From an uncultured SAR86 cluster bacterium (GTDB lineage Bacteria; Pseudomonadota; Gammaproteobacteria; Magnimaribacterales; Magnimaribacteraceae), in NCBI GenBank assembly GCA_938075195.1, contig CALJGK010000035.1:1-58193 (forward strand): 58,193 nucleotides of DNA. The letters are read 5' to 3'. This document shows positions 1 through 11,085 of this stretch, piece by piece. The position numbers and the translations under genes were made by a program. Position 1 is the first letter of the stretch. Every line of letters starts with the position of its first letter. The notes beneath the pieces were generated by a model. The model saw only the letters and a program-made list of their open reading frames with translations. It made no database searches and was not told the origin of the DNA.

Positions 1-653
1 AAGTCCTCTTTAAAGGTTATTTTTATATTGTTAGCTGAGCTTTGAAATAAAAATATATCATCTTCTAATGTATCAAAAAGAGAGGATTCGTCTGTTAACT
101 TATTCATTTCTATTTTATTCATTTCGTAAGCCTGCATTAAATTTGCATGCCTAAAAACCTGAGGTGTCTGAGCCTGCCAAAGTTCTGATCTATCAACTGT
201 TTGATTGATTCGTCTTCCGTCTGACGAAGCCTTCAAAGTATCTGAGCATGGGATTGCAAAGATAGCACCAGAATTTTCTGACGAACAAAATTGAGTGAGA
301 AATTCTTCAACCTCTTCATTCAACACACAAGGCCTAGCAGCATCATGAATTAAAACGTCTTCAATGTGTCCCTTTTCTGTTAAATAATCAAAACCTATCT
401 TGACGGATTCAGCTCTATTCAAGCCTCCCTCAACAAGATTTACTCTGTCGTCTTGGATCAACTTGTGACAAAAAGGGTCTTCCTTAGAGACCATAATGAC
501 CACTTTCTTACATTGATCAAAACTCAAGAATAATTCTATTGAATAATCCAAGATAAATTGTCCATTAATTTTATGATATTGCTTAGGTTTATCGTCCTCA
601 AAGCGCGAACCTAAACCTGCGCTGGGTAAAATCACTACAAATGGATCAATCAA
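1..653 (-). CDS. ispD: IspD, 2-C-methyl-D-erythritol 4-phosphate cytidylyltransferase (3' end cut by window)
   Basis: Transfers CMP from CTP to methylerythritol phosphate in the non-mevalonate isoprenoid pathway, in the cytosol. The reading frame is open to the window edge, so the last residues are missing; about 217 codons are visible against a usual length near 230. The N-terminus carries the nucleotide-binding loop LPSAGLGSRF followed by DKPKQY, and the middle has IHDAARPC and DRSELWQAQTPQ, all typical of IspD. No in-frame ATG fits; the start is taken as TTG at 653, which overlaps the ftsB stop by four bases and suggests translational coupling. It follows ftsB, as in many gammaproteobacteria. 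Identity is sure; the exact start is less so. Confidence 0.93.
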   Translation of the reverse strand, partial: MIDPFVVILPSAGLGSRFEDDKPKQYHKINGQFILDYSIELFLSFDQCKKVVIMVSKEDPFCHKLIQDDRVNLVEGGLNRAESVKIGFDYLTEKGHIEDVLIHDAARPCVLNEEVEEFLTQFCSSENSGAIFAIPCSDTLKASSDGRRINQTVDRSELWQAQTPQVFRHANLMQAYEMNKIEMNKLTDESSLFDTLEDDIFLFQSSANNIKITFKED

Positions 654-1003
654 TTTTTATCTTCTATATTTTGTTCGTCAACTTCGTTTTTAAAGACATA
701 AAACTTTTCACCTGGCTTAATCATTCCTAACTCATACCTGGCAGCACCTTCTAAGGCCTCTCTTCCAGAACTTAGCTTGTCTCTCTCTTCAGCTAAAATT
801 TGATTATTATTTTTTAATTCAACCATTTCATCTTCTATCGCTGAGATACTCTCATTTAACTCAAATAAATCATGATTGCTATGTTCACCAAACCAATATT
901 GGTTTTGGGTTAAAGCAATTACTAGAAATAAAAAAATAAGGCTAAAGCTGTAAATGGGTTGAATTTTAAAAATTAAAAAAACTCTTTTTATTATCCCAAA
1001 CAT
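650..1003 (-). CDS. ftsB: FtsB, cell division protein
   Basis: Small bitopic divisome protein that joins FtsL and FtsQ to activate septal peptidoglycan synthesis. 117 residues, slightly longer than E. coli FtsB (about 103). A membrane segment lies at about residues 19-33, a heptad-like acidic/basic coiled coil at about 46-85, and the conserved C-terminal ARYELGMIKPGE block at about 88-99. The start overlaps the end of eno by 13 bases, and the stop overlaps the ispD TTG start. The place between eno and ispD is the standard one for ftsB. Confidence 0.93.
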   Translation of the reverse strand: MFGIIKRVFLIFKIQPIYSFSLIFLFLVIALTQNQYWFGEHSNHDLFELNESISAIEDEMVELKNNNQILAEERDKLSSGREALEGAARYELGMIKPGEKFYVFKNEVDEQNIEDKN

Positions 1004-2262
1004 AAGTCAGTTTCAGCTTCTATCATTAAAAGACGGTTATATTTTGCAACTCTATCGGATCTCGAAGGGGCTCCGGTTTTAATTTGTCCCGAACCTACGC
1101 CGACTGCTAGATCCGCTATAAAAGTGTCCTCAGTCTCACCCGATCTATGTGAGATGACAGTTTGAAATTCATTTTTAGTTGAAGTCTTGATGGCATCAAA
1201 AGTCTCCAGGAGAGTTCCTATTTGGTTTACTTTAACCAAAACAGCGTTAGCAGCATGTGTCTCAATACCTTTGGTGATTCTTTCAGGGTTTGTTACAAAT
1301 AAATCATCTCCTACTAACTGAACATCGGTTCCGATAGATTCGGTTAGTTGTTCCCAACCTTCCCAGTCATCCTCATCCAATCCATCCTCAACAGAAGTAA
1401 TAGGATATTTTGAACAAAGTTCCTTTATATAATTAATCATGTCAATTGTTGTGAACGACTTTTTCATACCTTCTAAATGATAAGAGGAATTGGAATAAAA
1501 CTCAGTTGCTGCTATATCAAGACATAAAGAAATCTGATCGCCAGGCTTGTAACCTGATTTCTCTATAGCAATCATGATCAAATCTAAAGCTTCTTCAGGT
1601 GACTTCAGATTAGGAGCAAACCCCCCTTCATCACCAACCGAAGTACTTAATCCTTTTGATTTTAAAATACCTTTTAGGGTATGGAAGACCTCAATTCCTG
1701 CCCTTAAAGATTCAGCAAACGAACTAAATCCTCTTGGTTGAATCATAAACTCTTGAAAATCTATAGGATTGTCCGCGTGTGCTCCGCCATTGAGAATATT
1801 CATCATTGGAAGCGGTAGATTCTTAATGACCTCCTCATTACTAAATTCTGAGTATTTTTCATTTAAAAAACTATATAACGGTATCTTTCTTGAATTAGCA
1901 GCAGCTTTAGCAGATGCCATCGATACAGCTAGTATAGAGTTTGCTCCTAGATTACTTTTATTGGCAGTATCATCAAAATCGATCATTAACTGATCATTAG
2001 CAATCAGATCGTCTGGATTTTTTCCCTTTAACAAGGAATCTAATTCAGTCTGAATGGAACCTAAAGCGTCAAGAACACCCTTTCCGGAATATCTTGTCTT
2101 ATCTCCATCTCTTTTCTCAATTGCTTCATGTTGACCCGTCGAAGCTCCCGATGGAACAAAAGCTGTCCCAGAAGAACCATCTTCAAGGCTGACTGTTGCA
2201 GCTACAGTAGGGTTACCTCTAGAATCTATGATCTCAAATCCCTTTATTGATTTTATTTCCAT
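991..2262 (-). CDS. eno: Enolase
   Basis: Interconverts 2-phosphoglycerate and phosphoenolpyruvate in glycolysis; also a usual part of the RNA degradosome in this class. 423 residues, near the family norm of about 430. Visible signatures are the N-terminal IIDSRGNPT and ASTG loop, SVGDEGGFAPN near residue 210, and the catalytic SHRSGETEDT loop at 371-380. The start at 2262 (MEIKSIKGFEI) has the expected N-terminal spacing. It lies between kdsA and ftsB in the pyrG-kdsA-eno order common in gammaproteobacteria, 13 bases downstream of kdsA. Confidence 0.98.
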   Translation of the reverse strand: MEIKSIKGFEIIDSRGNPTVAATVSLEDGSSGTAFVPSGASTGQHEAIEKRDGDKTRYSGKGVLDALGSIQTELDSLLKGKNPDDLIANDQLMIDFDDTANKSNLGANSILAVSMASAKAAANSRKIPLYSFLNEKYSEFSNEEVIKNLPLPMMNILNGGAHADNPIDFQEFMIQPRGFSSFAESLRAGIEVFHTLKGILKSKGLSTSVGDEGGFAPNLKSPEEALDLIMIAIEKSGYKPGDQISLCLDIAATEFYSNSSYHLEGMKKSFTTIDMINYIKELCSKYPITSVEDGLDEDDWEGWEQLTESIGTDVQLVGDDLFVTNPERITKGIETHAANAVLVKVNQIGTLLETFDAIKTSTKNEFQTVISHRSGETEDTFIADLAVGVGSGQIKTGAPSRSDRVAKYNRLLMIEAETDLCLG

Positions 2263-2275
2263 AAATTTAATAAGA

Positions 2276-4781
<2,506 letters not shown>

Positions 4782-4803
4782 CACGATGGGATTACAGGTT
4801 AAC

Positions 4804-4828
4804 AAAAACCAGTCAAAGGAACAACTGA
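4804..4828 (-). terminator. Weak intrinsic terminator candidate after the di-iron gene
   Basis: On the minus strand, ten bases downstream of the stop at 4838, TCAGT and ACTGG can pair (five pairs, one G-U) around a ten-base loop, followed directly by TTTTT. The stem is short, so termination would be weak. It is one of very few terminator-like structures seen by eye in the window. Confidence 0.3.
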
Positions 4829-4837
4829 ATTAAAAAA

Positions 4838-5911
4838 TTAAGCAGAAAGATCTATAGGTTTTTCCAGCTCTGCCCATGAAATATCATCAGACGTATGTGA
4901 CTCAAACTCCAAAACTCCTAATTGATCATAGAGGGGTCTTACTTTATCAGTAAGTAGTCCAATTCTGGAAAGGTTAGGCACTACTCTAGAGAAAAGTAAT
5001 CTTTGGAATTCTAAAGAAAATCCAGCATCATTTGAAAACTCTCTTGCCTCATCTTCATTCCATCCAAACCTCCTAAAAACATCAGTAGGAAATAATCTTT
5101 CTTTGCTTATCACACAAGCTTCATAAGCAAACATAGCCCTATCCTCTCTTTCTTCTTCCGTTAGGTTTTCTATAAAGTCTTCAAGGTAATTAACACCAAA
5201 AGTTACATGCCTTGCTTCATCCCTAATAATTAAATGAAGAATATCCCTTAAAACAGGATCTGGTGTGACGGCTTTTGCAGTATTAAAAGCTGCCAGAGCC
5301 AAGCCTTCAATAATAATTTGCATGCCTATTAACTTTAAATCCCATCTTTCATCAGTCAAAATTTTATCTAAGAGACTCTTTAAACCTGAGCCTACCGGAT
5401 ACATAAGCTTTGATCTATTTTGTATGTATTTAGTAAAAGCTTCAACATGTCTAGCCTCATCAAAAGCTTGAGAAGCTGCGTAAAGTTTTGCTTGATAAGT
5501 TGGTGCACAAGAAACCAATTGAGAAGCAACAAGAAGTGCTCCTTGTTCTCCATGAAGAAATTGACTAAATTGACTAGCGCCTCTATGTCTTAAAAACTCT
5601 CTTTTCTTGTCATCGCTTAGCTTCTTATAGGGAGGGTACTCATCCCAGAACATTACAGGTATTTCTTCTGAAACAACTAAAGGCCTATCCCAATCGATAT
5701 CCATAGAGACGTTCCAATTAAGTTTCTTTCCAAGCTCATAAAGCTTTGAGATCCTATTATCTTGCACTGAATAATCCCAGTTAAAAGTTCCTGTAAGAGG
5801 TGTTTTAAAAATCTCTGCTATATCTTCGACTTCTTTTGAACTTAATTCTGGCTCTACCTCCGCATAATCTCTTATTTTCCTTGGTGTTTCTTCGGTATAT
5901 TGAATCTTCAT
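4838..5911 (-). CDS. Ferritin-like di-iron protein, putative oxygenase
   Basis: 357 residues, no signal peptide. I recognise the fold class but not the exact family. Six carboxylate/histidine ligands for a two-iron centre are in the right pattern: Glu122 (HGEQGALL), Glu152 and His155 (DEARHVEAF), Glu202 (IIIEGLAL), and Glu232 and His235 (DEARHVTFG). Two ExxH motifs about 80 residues apart, each preceded by a lone Glu helix, are typical of ribonucleotide reductase R2, AurF-type N-oxygenases and related di-iron oxygenases. Nothing resembling the R2 radical tyrosine or the R2 C-terminal tail was noticed, so an oxygenase or desaturase-like role is more likely than a reductase subunit. It has its own promoter and a palindromic operator candidate, unlike its housekeeping neighbours pyrG and dnaB. 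Substrate unknown. Confidence 0.8.
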   Translation of the reverse strand: MKIQYTEETPRKIRDYAEVEPELSSKEVEDIAEIFKTPLTGTFNWDYSVQDNRISKLYELGKKLNWNVSMDIDWDRPLVVSEEIPVMFWDEYPPYKKLSDDKKREFLRHRGASQFSQFLHGEQGALLVASQLVSCAPTYQAKLYAASQAFDEARHVEAFTKYIQNRSKLMYPVGSGLKSLLDKILTDERWDLKLIGMQIIIEGLALAAFNTAKAVTPDPVLRDILHLIIRDEARHVTFGVNYLEDFIENLTEEEREDRAMFAYEACVISKERLFPTDVFRRFGWNEDEAREFSNDAGFSLEFQRLLFSRVVPNLSRIGLLTDKVRPLYDQLGVLEFESHTSDDISWAELEKPIDLSA

Positions 5912-5949
5912 ATTTTTTATCAGTTTATTTAAAGAACAGAGAGTAATTT

Positions 5950-5963
5950 AACAATTAATTGTT
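5950..5963. promoter_or_regulatory. Perfect 14-bp palindrome, operator candidate of the di-iron gene
   Basis: AACAATTAATTGTT is its own reverse complement. It sits between the predicted -10 element (5972-5977) and the start codon at 5911, close to the expected transcription start, a classic place for a repressor dimer. AT-rich composition makes chance palindromes more likely, so this stays tentative. Confidence 0.4.
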
Positions 5964-5971
5964 TGTAAGAG

Positions 5972-6000
5972 AAGATAAGAATATGTCGGGGTTATGACAA
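5972..6000 (-). promoter_or_regulatory. Sigma-70-type promoter of the di-iron gene
   Basis: Reading on the minus strand, TTGTCA (6000-5995) and TATCTT (5977-5972) are separated by 17 bases, matching nine of twelve consensus positions. The -35 box begins ten bases after the dnaB stop codon, so the di-iron gene is probably transcribed independently of dnaB. Confidence 0.5.
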
Positions 6001-6009
6001 AAAAATATT

Positions 6010-7407
6010 TTAAGTATCTTCATTTTCATCAAAATATTGAGGAGGATATCTATCACTCTTGGCAAGATTTTGAAAAGTTGCTGTATTTTCTATGAAAGCT
6101 ACAGGAACGGCTTTTGTGGGACCATTCCTCTGTTTGGCAATATTAACTTCCGCCTTTCCCTTACTTTCTAAGTCCGTAGGGTCATAGTAAGAATGCCTAT
6201 ATAAGAAAGCAATTACATCCGCATCTTGCTCAATAGCCCCTGAATCTCTCAAATCAGCTAAGATAGGCCTTTTATTTGGTCTAGTTTCAACAGCCCTATT
6301 AAGCTGAGATAAAGCTATCACAGGAACATTAAGCTCTTTGGCGAGTGCTTTCAAAGACCTACTAATTTCACTTATCTCAGAAACTCTATTATCTCCTCTT
6401 CCAGGTATTTGCATTAACTGAAGATAATCTATAACTATCATTGCTAAATCTTTATTTTCCCGTTTTACCCTTCTTGCCCTCGCTCTAATTTCTGAAGGTG
6501 ATAATGCAGGAGTATCATCTAGTAAAATATGCTTTTGACTAAGTACGGATAAAGCCTTGTCTATTCCTGCCCAGTCATGCTCTTCTAGTTGTCCTCTCAT
6601 CAACCTTTGAAGATCAATACTAGAGATACTAGAAATAAATCTTCTTACTACTTGCTCAGATGACATTTCCATACTGAATAGCAACACAGTTTGATCGGTT
6701 TGGCGTGCAACATTTTCGGCAATATTGAAAGCAAATGCAGTTTTACCCATTGATGGTCTACCTGCGATAATAATTAAGTCTGATTTTTGAAAGCCTAATG
6801 TAACCTCATCGATTTCGGTAAAGCCTGTACTTACACCGACAAGAGAGCTGCCGCTTTCGGATGATTCTTGAATGTCAGCATACACAGGTCCAAGCAATTC
6901 TTTTACTTCTCTTGGTCCTACAGATCGGTTGAGATCATCTCTCAAGCTAAGAATTTTTTCTTCAGCTTCATCGATAATTCTATCACTGCCTGAAGCATCT
7001 GATTCTTTGGCAACTTTTGAAATATTATCTGCTGCTATTATTAGCCTTCTTAGATTAGATCTTTGCTTGATAATATCAGCATAACTTTGGATATTAGCTA
7101 CACTTGGAGTCTCTTTAGCTAGTAAAGCCAAATAATCCTTTCCACCTGAATTAATGAGTTTTGGAAGATCTCCATTACCTTCGATTGCTTCTTGAACAGT
7201 AATTACATCTACGGGCTTTCCTGCATCTTGAAGAGCATTGATAGTTCTATAGATTAACCGATGTTCTTCTTTATGAAAGTCATCTTCTTTGACAAGATCT
7301 GAAACAATATCCCATGTTTCGTTTTTGAGCATGATCCCACCAAGCACAGCTTTCTCAGCTTCAGTTGAGTAGGGTAATTCTCGATTTGATAAAGTATCTA
7401 ATGCCAT
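6010..7407 (-). CDS. dnaB: Replicative DNA helicase DnaB
   Basis: Hexameric 5'-3' helicase of the replication fork. 465 residues, the normal length. The N-terminal domain (about 12-115, LPYSTEAEKAVLGGIM) is joined by a linker helix to the RecA-like domain with Walker A GRPSMGKT at 216-223 and the Walker B-like MIVIDYLQLM further on. No intein is present at the P-loop, a common insertion site. It follows rplI in the rpsF-rpsR-rplI-dnaB order. In the 61-base gap before it, GGGAGA and TTTCCC (7439-7434 and 7428-7423) can form a short stem that ends 15 bases before the start codon. Confidence 0.98.
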   Translation of the reverse strand: MALDTLSNRELPYSTEAEKAVLGGIMLKNETWDIVSDLVKEDDFHKEEHRLIYRTINALQDAGKPVDVITVQEAIEGNGDLPKLINSGGKDYLALLAKETPSVANIQSYADIIKQRSNLRRLIIAADNISKVAKESDASGSDRIIDEAEEKILSLRDDLNRSVGPREVKELLGPVYADIQESSESGSSLVGVSTGFTEIDEVTLGFQKSDLIIIAGRPSMGKTAFAFNIAENVARQTDQTVLLFSMEMSSEQVVRRFISSISSIDLQRLMRGQLEEHDWAGIDKALSVLSQKHILLDDTPALSPSEIRARARRVKRENKDLAMIVIDYLQLMQIPGRGDNRVSEISEISRSLKALAKELNVPVIALSQLNRAVETRPNKRPILADLRDSGAIEQDADVIAFLYRHSYYDPTDLESKGKAEVNIAKQRNGPTKAVPVAFIENTATFQNLAKSDRYPPQYFDENEDT

Positions 7408-7468
7408 AGCCTGTTTCGTAGGGGGAAATCAATTCTCCCATTTGGACATGTTTATGACAAGTTACTTT

Positions 7469-7924
7469 TTAATTATCTTCTAGTGCCGTAATCTGAACTA
7501 AGACAGACTGTATAACCTCTGGATGTAATTCAATATCCAGGCTATATTCGCCTAATTCTTTTAAAGCTCCCTCTGGCAATCTGACGGCACTCTTTTCAAT
7601 TTCAAATCCTTTTTCAGTAAGAGCATCAGCAATTTCTCTGGTGCCGATTGATCCGTATAGCGTGCCTTCCTCAGAAACAGAAGCTGAGATTTCAATTGAT
7701 AGACCTTCCATTGCTTCCGATTGTTTTTTGGCAGCACCTTTCCTGTCTGCCTCAGCCGTCATGAGAGCTTCTTTTCTCTTCTCATACTCGGCTTTATTTT
7801 CTTCATCAGCCCTAACAGCCTTGCCTGTAGGTATAAGGAAATTCCTACCGTAACCTGATTTAACATTCACTAGATCACCGGGATCTCCTAATTGCGCAAC
7901 CTTTTCTAAAAGTATTAATTCCAT
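7469..7924 (-). CDS. rplI: 50S ribosomal protein L9
   Basis: Binds 23S rRNA at the base of the L1 stalk. 151 residues, as in E. coli. The N-terminal domain shows the L9 signature (LLEKVAQLGDPGD, then GYGRNFLIP), a long connecting helix rich in Glu/Lys/Ala follows at about 40-75, and the C-terminal domain ends near residue 147. Three bases separate it from rpsR. Confidence 0.97.
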   Translation of the reverse strand: MELILLEKVAQLGDPGDLVNVKSGYGRNFLIPTGKAVRADEENKAEYEKRKEALMTAEADRKGAAKKQSEAMEGLSIEISASVSEEGTLYGSIGTREIADALTEKGFEIEKSAVRLPEGALKELGEYSLDIELHPEVIQSVLVQITALEDN

Positions 7925-7927
7925 AGC

Positions 7928-8191
7928 TTAATTATAGTGTGAGTCTGTATAAGGTATAAGTGCAAGATGTCTTGCTCTCTTTACAGCTTTGTTGAGTTGT
8001 CTTTGATATTTTGCTGAAGTTCCAGTCATTCTTGCAGGGATTATTTTTCCTGTCTCAGTAATATACTCTTTAAGTAATTTTATATCTTTAAAGTCTACTT
8101 CTTCTATGCCTAGAGAAGAGAATTTACAATACTTGGGACGGTTGTCGTAATCACCCTTCCTTTTGAAATTCTTTTTTTGTTTTTTAGCCAT
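7928..8191 (-). CDS. rpsR: 30S ribosomal protein S18
   Basis: Forms a dimer with S6 on the central domain of 16S rRNA. 87 residues, slightly longer than usual because of a lysine-rich start ([13 protein letters not shown]). The signature runs from [12 protein letters not shown] through [19 protein letters not shown] to [11 protein letters not shown]. Its ATG shares one base with the rpsF stop (TAATG), so the S6 and S18 partners are coupled at translation. Confidence 0.97.
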   Translation of the reverse strand: MAKKQKKNFKRKGDYDNRPKYCKFSSLGIEEVDFKDIKLLKEYITETGKIIPARMTGTSAKYQRQLNKAVKRARHLALIPYTDSHYN

Positions 8192-8664
8192 TATTCACTC
8201 TCCTTTTTTTCTTCACTAGAAGCAACTTCAGGTTTTTCTTCGGGTTTTTCTATTTTGTCAGATGAGGCAGCTTGTGCACCTCTATCAACATTTTTACTGA
8301 CTTGCTCTCTAGCTTCTTGATAAGAATCTTTATCGTTATCCTCTTTTGTTTGTAACAGAAGAGCTGAAGTATCAGTATGTGCCTTTTTAGCAATTAAGAT
8401 TAAATTACGAATTATAGAATCATTAAATTTAAAAGAATTCTTAATTTCGTCTATGGTTTCTTGATTACATTCAATGTTAAGAAGTCCATAACTAGCCTTG
8501 AACTGATCTTGGATAGGATATGCTAGTTTCCTGTTACCGATATTCTCTGAGCGGTGAACATTTCCACCGGACTCTTTGACTAGCTTATCTAATCTTGAAA
8601 TTATGGGTGAAGTTTGATCGGATTGATCGGGGTGTACTAAAAATACTATTTCGTAGTTTCTCAT
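8191..8664 (-). CDS. rpsF: 30S ribosomal protein S6
   Basis: Partner of S18 in the 30S platform. 157 residues: a normal S6 domain (about 1-98, starting [15 protein letters not shown]) plus an acidic, low-complexity tail (about 100-157) rich in Glu, Lys and Ser. Such tails are substrates for RimK glutamate ligation in E. coli; that activity is not shown here. It is first in the rpsF-rpsR-rplI-dnaB run and 75 bases downstream of ddl, a gap that holds a possible S6:S18 leader. Confidence 0.96.
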   Translation of the reverse strand: MRNYEIVFLVHPDQSDQTSPIISRLDKLVKESGGNVHRSENIGNRKLAYPIQDQFKASYGLLNIECNQETIDEIKNSFKFNDSIIRNLILIAKKAHTDTSALLLQTKEDNDKDSYQEAREQVSKNVDRGAQAASSDKIEKPEEKPEVASSEEKKESE

Positions 8665-8670
8665 TATTTG

Positions 8671-8712
8671 CCTCGTGGTTTAAAGCTCTCATGTTAATCA
8701 TGTAGAGCAAGG
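8671..8712 (-). promoter_or_regulatory. Possible S6:S18-binding leader of rpsF
   Basis: On the minus strand, directly upstream of rpsF, a distal stem (GCTCT-CATG with CATG-AGAGC) is enclosed by a short basal stem (CCTTG with CGAGG, one G-U pair). They are separated on one side by an unpaired stretch containing ACC. This layout resembles the known rpsF leader bound by S6 and S18. The conserved CCG bulge is not exact here (CCA), so the call is tentative. Confidence 0.33.
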
Positions 8713-8739
8713 TGTTGGGCATTTTATTTTTATCTAGAG

Positions 8740-9693
8740 CTATTTGCAAGACAAAAGAAGGACTTTAATCACAACATCACTGAAGCTTAGGCCTGCATAA
8801 GAGGCTGCCTTAGGCAATAAACTAGTTTCCGTTAAGCCCGGAATAGTATTTACCTCGATTATCTGAAAATTTTCTTCTTTATCTTCAATAAAATCTACCC
8901 TTCCCCAGTGACTGCAACCCAATGAAGAGAAAGCGTGCCAAGCGTAATCTTTTATTTCTTGTAATTTTTGAACAGATAAGTCTGCTTTTGCATATGCTGT
9001 TCCTGAACCAGCATATTTTGAATTGAAATCATAAAATTCTCCGGCTGGCTGAATATGAATAGGATGAAAGATTTCATTACCTAAGATCGCAACCGTCAAT
9101 TCTCTGCCTTCTACAAAAGCCTCAACAAGAATAGAAGAATCATACTTGACTGCTTCTTTCATAGCCTCTTCTAGGCTACCTTGTCCAGGTCTAACGATTG
9201 TAATGCCAAAACTTGATCCTTCGTTAGCTGGCTTAACAACAAAAGTCTTATCAAGAGCCGTTATGTCTTCTTCCCCAGATAAATGAGGGGTTAGTTTCAT
9301 TTTGGAATTACCAGCATTTACTATTTCTACGAAATCAGGAGTAGGTAAAAGTAACTCTCTCCAAATTTTTTTTGCTTCAGTTTTATTCAAGGATATTTGA
9401 CAAGACAATGCATCACTTCCGGTAAATTTTATGCCCTTTGACTGAAGAACATCTTGAATAAATCCATCTTCTCCACCTCTTCCATGAAGCGCTATGAAGG
9501 CTATATCATATTCTTCAGAAATATTATTTGCATCTTCCTCTGAGGTTAAATCTACATGTGTGTGGAAAATATCATTTTCTTGCAATGCCTTTGAGACAGC
9601 AATACCAGATTTTAGAGATATGTCTCTTTCTGCAGACCATCCTCCAGAGAGGACTAATATTTTTTTTTGTTTTAAAGTTGCAATTGAATCCAT
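8740..9693 (-). CDS. ddl: D-alanine--D-alanine ligase
   Basis: ATP-grasp enzyme making the D-Ala-D-Ala dipeptide for peptidoglycan. 317 residues, like DdlB (about 306). It shows LVLSGGWSAERDIS near residue 13, FIALHGRGGEDG near 66, the ATP-grasp block VVKPANEGSSFGI near 152 and the metal site QIIEVNTIPGLTETSLLP near 275. It is last in the dcw cluster here, starting one base after the murC stop. In most gammaproteobacteria ftsQ would follow; instead rpsF follows. Confidence 0.96.
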   Translation of the reverse strand: MDSIATLKQKKILVLSGGWSAERDISLKSGIAVSKALQENDIFHTHVDLTSEEDANNISEEYDIAFIALHGRGGEDGFIQDVLQSKGIKFTGSDALSCQISLNKTEAKKIWRELLLPTPDFVEIVNAGNSKMKLTPHLSGEEDITALDKTFVVKPANEGSSFGITIVRPGQGSLEEAMKEAVKYDSSILVEAFVEGRELTVAILGNEIFHPIHIQPAGEFYDFNSKYAGSGTAYAKADLSVQKLQEIKDYAWHAFSSLGCSHWGRVDFIEDKEENFQIIEVNTIPGLTETSLLPKAASYAGLSFSDVVIKVLLLSCK

Positions 9694-11085
9694 TTAAAAA
9701 TGCCCCCTTTCAAATTGCTTGCTGATAGAAGATATGTCTCCCGCTCCCTGAAAAATAAAGACTGTATTTATGTCAGGTGAATCAGTGATTCTCTTTAAAA
9801 CAAGATCTTTATCCTCAACTAGCTCAATATTCAAAAAACCTGAATCTTCTAAAGATCTCTTGATATTTAAACTATCTATTCCTTTTATGGGCTTTTCTCC
9901 AGCAGGATAAACATCCAAAAGTATCAAATTATCGACACCCTTTAAAACCTGGATAAACTCACTAAATAAATCCTTTGTTCTGGTATATCTATGTGGCTGA
10001 AAAACCATAGTTAAATTATGGTCGGGATAAGAATTTTTTATTGCTTCGATTGTTTTTTGTATCTCTGTAGGATGATGTCCATAATCATCTATATAGACTT
10101 TAGAAGATTTTTCATCAACCTGCACTCCTAATATTTGCATGCGTCTATCAATGCCCATAAAGCCCTCAAGAGACTCCTTTATCACTTTGACAGGAATATT
10201 CTCTAGTAGGCATAAAACTATTGCTGCCGCTGCGTTAAGAGCATTATGTTGACCTAACATGTTGAGGGTGATGTCTATTGAATTAAGATTAGAAGTAATC
10301 TTAAAAGTAGATTTCATGCCATCAGACTCGTAATCGGAGAGCACATAATCGTTCTTTGGATCAAAACCATAACTTATGTGCGACCTTTGGAAGCTTGTTT
10401 TGAGTTCACTTATAACGGGATCATCTCCGCACACTATAGAAATTCCATTAAAAGGGAGTTTTTTTATAAAATCTAAAAAAGCATTTTTTAGATTATCAAA
10501 ATTATCTTCATAATTGATTAAGTGATCAGGTTCGATGTTTGTAATTACAGAAATTGATGGTTGAAGCAGAAGAAAAGATTTATCACTTTCATCAGCTTCA
10601 GCGATTAAGTACTCTCCTTTACCCAGTTGTGCATTGGAGTTGAAACTATTAATGATACCTCCATTTATAAATGTTGGATCCAATTGGGCATGGCTCATGA
10701 TAGAAGCTATTAAGCTAGTTGTGGTTGTCTTGCCATGCGTACCTGCGACAGCAATACCTCTTTTGTTGTTCATTAAACTAGAGAGCATTTCTGCTCTAGC
10801 CAAAACAGGTATCAATCTTCTTTTGGCTTCAAGAATCTCTGGATTATCATCGAGTATAGCTGTAGATCTTACGACCATCTCAACTCCATCTAGATTTTCT
10901 GACTTATGATCGTAATAGATATTAATACCTAGGCTCTCAAGGCGAGTGGTATTAGATGAATTTGAATTATCAGAACCAGAAACTAGATAACCTAAATTAT
11001 TCAACACCTCAGCAATGCCGCTCATACCACTGCCACCAATACCAATGAAATGGATATTTTTTAATTTAAAACTTGAGGGATTCAT
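9694..11085 (-). CDS. murC: UDP-N-acetylmuramate--L-alanine ligase
   Basis: Adds the first amino acid of the peptidoglycan stem. 463 residues, usual length. Rossmann-type GIGGSGMSG at about 15-23, Mur ligase P-loop GTHGKTTTT at 115-123, and the conserved EADESD and YGHHPTEI motifs later. The start at 11085 overlaps the end of murG by 20 bases. It works in series with MurD, MurE and MurF from the same cluster. Confidence 0.97.
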   Translation of the reverse strand: MNPSSFKLKNIHFIGIGGSGMSGIAEVLNNLGYLVSGSDNSNSSNTTRLESLGINIYYDHKSENLDGVEMVVRSTAILDDNPEILEAKRRLIPVLARAEMLSSLMNNKRGIAVAGTHGKTTTTSLIASIMSHAQLDPTFINGGIINSFNSNAQLGKGEYLIAEADESDKSFLLLQPSISVITNIEPDHLINYEDNFDNLKNAFLDFIKKLPFNGISIVCGDDPVISELKTSFQRSHISYGFDPKNDYVLSDYESDGMKSTFKITSNLNSIDITLNMLGQHNALNAAAAIVLCLLENIPVKVIKESLEGFMGIDRRMQILGVQVDEKSSKVYIDDYGHHPTEIQKTIEAIKNSYPDHNLTMVFQPHRYTRTKDLFSEFIQVLKGVDNLILLDVYPAGEKPIKGIDSLNIKRSLEDSGFLNIELVEDKDLVLKRITDSPDINTVFIFQGAGDISSISKQFERGHF

